Positions 59,100 through 64,000 of a DNA stretch of 64,000 nucleotides are shown piece by piece (position 1 is the stretch's first letter; every line of letters begins with the position of its first letter). Position numbers and translations under genes: made by a program. Under the pieces are notes generated by a model. The model did not search any database. It worked only from the letters and a program-made list of their open reading frames with translations, and was not told the origin of the DNA. The stretch covers positions 12,009,611 through 12,073,610 of the forward strand of contig CM119265.1 of assembly GCA_051294375.1 (NCBI GenBank). Reading direction: 5' to 3'. The DNA is from Paraspadella gotoi. Taxonomy: Eukaryota > Chaetognatha.

Positions 59100-59640
59100 T
59101 TAGTTATTAATAAAAAAGGACAAGTTTTGACTTTAATCCAAGCCTTCTTCAGCGCTAAAAGATGTCCGTTTTTAATACATAAAATTCAAAATTCAAAACA
59201 AAATAGAGAAAAAATATATTTTTTATTGTTTAAAAACAATGGTTGTGAGATATTTTGGTCTCACGCTCGCGAAGGCAAACATTCGAACGTTGCCCGTTCC
59301 GAATAGAAAAGACGTTTCTCATTTTCTGTGAAACTTTATTAGTCAAAATTCTACCGGAGACCCATGTAAAGACAGTCGGAACGGGCAACGTTCGAATGTT
59401 TCTCTTCGCGAGCGTGAGACCAAAATATCTCACAGTAAAAACGGGTTTTTGAAGCGGGTACAACTTTGAGCTCTGAAGAGAAAAGTGAAAAAAAAAATAC
59501 GGACAACCGGACAGGTTCGGCTCTGATAAGAGCGCGAATTTGCTTCATGAAAATAAAAAAAATTTCACAAAGCAAATCGCGCTAAAGAAGGCTCTCATCA
59601 GAGCGGAAACATGTCCATTTTTTTTGCTTCACTTTTACAT
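59100..59640. repeat. Fold-back region with hammerhead-like motifs and an inner hairpin
   Basis: Motifs at 59105-59160 (minus, diverged) and 59578-59620 (plus, GAAGGCTCTCATCAGAGCGG then AAACATGTCC). Between them lies an inverted repeat: GTCTCACGCTCGCGAAGGCA (59259) with its partner near 59404-59423. Confidence 0.75.
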
Positions 59641-59911
59641 TTGTTTTTAAACAAGAAAAAACTTTGTATCTAAAACTTACCAACTACAACAAAACGAAAG
59701 AAATTACAATATAAAATCTATTTTTAATCAATAACCGCTGACTTCCCTCGTTATTTTGTTAAGTTAGTGATATCGGTGTAGGTTTATTGTAGATTCCCAA
59801 ACCTCAAAGTGGATTCCACATGCTTTGAACCTTCACATTTGATATGTCTTTAAAATTCGCGTTTTAATGCTTTTAATGGAGACGAATAATTTATTTGCAA
59901 CAATTTTATTA

Positions 59912-59965
59912 TTAGACGAACATGTTTCAGCTCACAATTTGAGCCTTCATCAGCGTCAAATTCTT
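59912..59965 (-). ncRNA. Best-preserved hammerhead-like motif
   Basis: On the minus strand: TTTGACG, CTGATGA, A, GGCTCA, loop, TGAGCT, GAAACATGTT, CGTC. The CUGAUGA and GAAA core boxes are intact, GACG can pair with CGTC as stem I, and ACATGT is self-complementary as in dimer-forming hammerheads. One extra A follows CUGAUGA. Activity is not known. Confidence 0.5.
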
Positions 59966-61214
59966 GTGAATTACAAATTTTTCTACAAACTTCTGGAAAC
60001 TTTACCCCCTCTCTATCTCTCTTTCCCCCTCCCTCTTCTTCTTTTGTGCCAATTCATAAAATTAGTAAAATCATATTTATTTTTAACTTATTTTTACTTC
60101 TTTAAAGATTATTTTGAATTTTGTACTTTTCATTCATTTTTATTCAAAGTAGTTGAAATATTGGCTTAATAATTGTTCTTATTATTGTTATTAGCGAGGA
60201 TAATGGCGCCACCCTCGAGGTTATTATAGATCAATTTACTAATAAAATAATATTAAAAAACATATATGAATATAAACATAAAGTAGAATTATTGTTAACT
60301 TAAATTCAAAAGAATAGTATTAGAAAAATCTTTCAAAAATGCAATTATTTCCTTTTTTTAAGTTTTGAAATATTAATGTAAGTATTTAATAATTTTAGTA
60401 ATATACATGTATACATATAATTTAATAAAAAATTAAAATATTTAGAACTATGTATAATTAACCAGAAAATAAGCTTAAAATTACTAATTTTAGTCTAGAA
60501 ACATTTTATTTCAAAAAACAACAGCTATTTTTAAACCGGAAGTGGTACGCCACATAAAGTGGCGTGGAAAGTCCATAAATCACAACCTGAGAAATTTTTC
60601 ATTGTGATATTCGTTTTTTTCACTAAAATTGGAATAAGAAACTTTGCGAGAACCAACAAACTTTTCTAAAGTAGGATATTTTTGGGAGCCCTATAAAATA
60701 GGTTACGTAAACAAAACATTTCTGACAATATAAAAAAATTATTAAGCAAAATAATTGTTATTATTATTATTATTGTTCAAAATATATTATTGAAAAGCTT
60801 TGCCTTTAATCAGTCTGCAAATGGTTGCTGTATTAAGTAAGCCAAAGCATATTAAAGGATAAATTTTACTTCATAAATAAATAAAATTAAATATTTATAA
60901 TAAATTTAATAGATTAAAAAAAAAAGAATTATTATTATTTACTTAATCTTATGTATAATAAATATATGATATTATATAAATTATAAAAATCAGTATTATG
61001 TTTTTTTAAATATTTTTTTTAATTTAATAATTATAATCTTATTTTATTTTTATGGAGCTGGAGCTGGGCATTTTTATTTCGGCTCCGGCTCCAGTCAAAA
61101 ATTTTTTTCGGCTCCGGCTCCAGCTCCAGCCAGATAAAAATTCTGGCTCCGGCTCCGGCAAAAAAAGCTCGGCTCCAGCGGCTCCAGCTCCGGCTCCACA
61201 TCCCTGGGTACAAG

Positions 61215-62000
61215 TCCCAATAAAATCGAGCAAAGTGTTCGAAAGTTATATGAGGATAAAGTCGATTTGTACAAAAATCGAAAAAGAAGAAATTAGTTTT
61301 TGTCAAAAAGAGTCAAGGACTTTTCCCTATTAAAAGTGTTTATAACATGAAATTGGTACAACCAATATAAAAATTAACCAATAACCATTCATTTAATAAA
61401 TAAGCTTTCTTGCCCCTGACTTTGGAAAGGCTTTGGTGGTTTAAGGCCTCCATCACTCTTACAAGATAATGACTTAGCAGGTCCCAGAAAGTTTTCAATC
61501 ATGACTCTCTCACAGTCTCGTTTATTCACTCCCAGAGTACCTGGCTTCCCTATCAATGAAGTGGTATGTTTTAAAGAGCGTTTTAAAAAGATATATTTTT
61601 AAAATTTTTTTTAAAATTAAAAAGAAATAATTGTTTTACCAATTTGATAATAAAAATTTAAAAAAATAAAAATTTGTAAAATTTCAATAGCCATGTTAAT
61701 ATTATTAGATTAATTAGCTTTTTTAAATATTTTTTATTATACAGAACTATCAAAACAAATTGAAACATATTTATTAATTGTTTTTTAAAAAAAATAGTTA
61801 TTATTGAAATGTTTATGCTCTCTTTTGCATTATATTCAACCTTACGATGACGCATTAATCTCATTTGCATATTCGAGTCACTCGATTTTAATTACTAACC
61901 TTTTGAGAATACTTGACCTGCCGGGTGTGTATCTAATATCCATTAAATATGGTTCTGATCATTTTTGGAAAGTTTTTTGAAAATCTAAATCTAGATTCAG
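61215..62000. mobile_element. Right part of the element interrupted by the 6.3-kb hAT
   Basis: Continues the element of 54640-54872. Inverse of 34590-35130 plus 35765-36380, ending GATTCAGGCACT. Confidence 0.75.
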
Positions 62001-62305
62001 GCACTATCTAAATTGCTTAATGGGTTTAGAAGAAATTGACCAAAAACAACTAAAATACCTCTCCCTTTTTTCAACATTCTCGCCTTTTAAGATTTTCGCC
62101 GATTCTGACTTCCTCTTACAAACTTTAATTCCGCTAGTTAATTTTTTTCCCTTAAACGAACGAAAGGAATCCATAACTTTCTATTATTTTATAATTACTG
62201 GGTAAAAGAATATAATGAATTATATTAACATTTTTGATATTATGAAAGTGTAATGTCTTGTGAAGCCTGTGAGAGTTAAATAATTAAAAAATTCGCCTAT
62301 TTTAT

Positions 62306-63441
62306 TAGGGGAGCCTAACTCAGTAAGGTGGTTAAGAAATTTGAATTAAGTACCTGCTCAAACAAAAATTTAAAGATTTTTTTAAACAATTGAATAGACA
62401 AAAAGTTTTAATATTACTCCATAATTTTTTACTATTTATTTATAAATAGGAAAGGCTAAAATTTTTTAAGAATTTTTTAATTTTTAAGATCAGATTCAGG
62501 TAGCTTGCAAAAAGCTATCTACACAAAGTATAATTCTTTTTTCGATATTTTGATCATAAGTTGGTGAAAATTATGAAAAACTATTTATAATCATTATCAT
62601 CATCATCTTTCGATAATTGTATTACTTTTTATTAATTTTGACTAAGAAAACATAAAAAATTTTGAAAGTTGTAGTTATATTTTTTATTTAACTTTTTATG
62701 CTCTATCGGAATCCATCAAAAAAAGTTAGGATTGATTAAAAAAAAATTTAACATTATATAGTAATATTGTAATTTTAATAGCAACAATAAAAGCATTAAA
62801 ATCTTACCTTTCAAAATTTTTTTTACCTGAAAGTAGGCTTCAAGACTAAAGTTTTGAACCCCCGCCCCTATTGAATTTAATTTCATAGTAGATTTCTAAT
62901 TTTATTATTGAAAAATAACATCAAAGTGAAGAAGTTGAACGTCTTCCGGCTCCTTTCAGTAAACATCCCTGTTCTCTAACATAAAATAATGTTTACTTTT
63001 TGCTGGTGGAAAAGAATGAGGCTGTGATGGGGTAAATAATATTTTGTAGAATTTTGTAAGCATGCTTATAAAATCAGACAAGCAAATATTTAAGTGAAAA
63101 AAAAAATATTTTCTTTATCCAAAAAACTTTAAAGTTTTACTAGAGTACAATTTAGCCTCTTTTTTTTTCAGAATCATTAAAAAGAATTGAATTTTGATTT
63201 ATTTTTATGGGGTATCATTTTTTAAAAAATTCATTATAATTTAGCGTTTAGCGTGTCAAAAAAATAGGAAAAAAAGAGTAAAACGTTCTGACAAATTTAA
63301 AAATTTATGGAGGAATCTAGTATACTTAACAATGTAGGAGAAATGTCACAATGTCTACTTAAAAATGTATAAATTTTGGTTTGAGCTTGTACTCGCTCTA
63401 AATTTTTGACTTACCCCATTGAGTGCGGTTGCCCCTATTTT
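62306..63441. mobile_element. 1.1-kb MITE with TAGGGG ends
   Basis: Left end TAGGGGAGCCTAACTCAG and right end TGAGTGCGGTTGCCCCTA are inverted. The interior matches 17290-17590 and 35280-35600 (AGATTCAGGTAGCTTGC, CATCATCATCTTTCGATAAT). Confidence 0.7.
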
Positions 63442-63689
63442 AAGCAAGATTTTCACCTGATCTCTGATGAAAAAAGCCAAAAGTTTTTTAAATATATTCT
63501 AATACCAGCCAATGTAGAATAATGGCAATATTGCTATTATTCTGTTTCAAATAAATCCCAGGGGCGTTTATAAAGTTTGGTAGTCAGATTCGAACGAAAA
63601 TCTTTGTTGAAAAAATATTCCTTAACTTCTAAGAGCAACGTAGTTAGTTAACGTGGAATAGCTTCAAACAAATTACTGACACTAATTTC

Positions 63690-64000
63690 TTATTTGTTTT
63701 TCTTCAACGTCCTTTGCTTCTCTCCAAACTCGACTATCTTTTCGTCCACTTTGATTCCCTTCCGTCTCCTGACATCGTTCATGTACTTCCGAGCTACATT
63801 TTCGCTGTCCGCCTTTTCACCAAAATGCGCGTATTCTTCCTCCGTGGTCGGCACCCACAGCGGGTCTAGATCGAAGGTTTCCCAGTGGCTGAAGACGAGT
63901 TGGGGACTGGCCAATCCGCTCGTCCGCTTTCGCACCTCGTCGCAGAAGCCGAAGGATTCGACGACAGGAAGAACGGCGTCGATTACGAAAACGTTGGAGC
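63690..64000 (-). CDS. EFL1: Elongation factor-like GTPase 1, C-terminal exon (partial)
   Basis: The frame is open from the window edge to a stop at 63690. It contains [20 protein letters not shown], then [36 protein letters not shown] and the terminal [10 protein letters not shown]. These match the domain V and C terminus of EFL1 (EFTUD1), nearly residue for residue with human. EFL1 works with SBDS to release eIF6 from late pre-60S ribosomal subunits in the cytoplasm. Only the last ~103 codons are in the window; the rest lies to the right. A U-rich 3' flank follows, then a palindromic MITE at 62306-63441. Confidence 0.95.
   Translation of the reverse strand, partial: SNVFVIDAVLPVVESFGFCDEVRKRTSGLASPQLVFSHWETFDLDPLWVPTTEEEYAHFGEKADSENVARKYMNDVRRRKGIKVDEKIVEFGEKQRTLKKNK

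Larger units (their letters stand above)
54873..61206. mobile_element. 6.3-kb non-autonomous hAT element, TSD GGTACAAG
   Basis: Exact 8-bp duplications GGTACAAG at 54865-54872 and 61207-61214. Ends CAGGGATGTGGAGCCG and its inverse, followed by repeated GGCTCCGGCTCCAG blocks (54895-54990 and 61070-61200). CAGGGATG is a typical hAT terminus. It contains a TTAGGG-rich tract, hammerhead-like hairpins and inverted ACTTCCGG blocks, but no transposase. The flanking element reads continuously across the site. Confidence 0.9.

Noticed and set aside
61031-61333. Overlapping Ser/Gly/Pro-rich frames
   Set aside because: Translation of the GGCTCC repeats at the hAT terminus.

Overview
The window is about 64 kb of AT-rich DNA from an animal nuclear genome. 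Exons are GC- and CpG-rich, spliceosomal introns are present, every supported gene is on the minus strand, and transposable-element (TE) sequence fills most of the rest. The proteins read out (DEPDC7, POLR1F/RPA43, RPS19BP1/AROS, profilin-4, an SRSF4/5/6-type SR protein, the C terminus of EFL1) are metazoan. Their divergence from human proteins and the very compact gene spacing suggest an invertebrate. I cannot name the species. All family matches come from recognition of conserved residues, not a database search.

Layout, right to left (direction of transcription): the last exon of EFL1 (63690-64000); about 12 kb of TE, including a 6.3-kb hAT element (54873-61206); a single-exon CENP-B-type DNA-binding protein (50888-51856); an SR splicing factor with seven exons spread over 18 kb (32724-50582) whose introns 2 and 3 hold nested palindromic TEs; then a compact run of profilin-4 (31400-31926), AROS (30406-31039), POLR1F (28757-30325) and DEPDC7 (5276-28626). 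AROS, POLR1F and DEPDC7 are separated by only about 80 and 130 bp. DEPDC7 has 15 exons whose splice phases all agree, giving 1,086 codons plus stop; its first three introns are each filled by one large TA-flanked terminal-inverted-repeat element. A possible 52-residue zinc-binding protein lies downstream (4393-4788). The left 4.4 kb is repeats and contains a 10-N assembly gap.

Functional themes: AROS, POLR1F and EFL1 are all ribosome-biogenesis factors (40S maturation, RNA polymerase I, 60S maturation). Same-strand order, very short gaps and a 3' splice-site-like YAG shortly upstream of each start codon raise the possibility of polycistronic transcription with trans-splicing. Among the repeats the most unusual are hairpin elements carrying a hammerhead-ribozyme-like core, non-autonomous hAT elements with exact 8-bp target-site duplications, and degenerate TTAGGG/CCCTAA tracts inside transposons.
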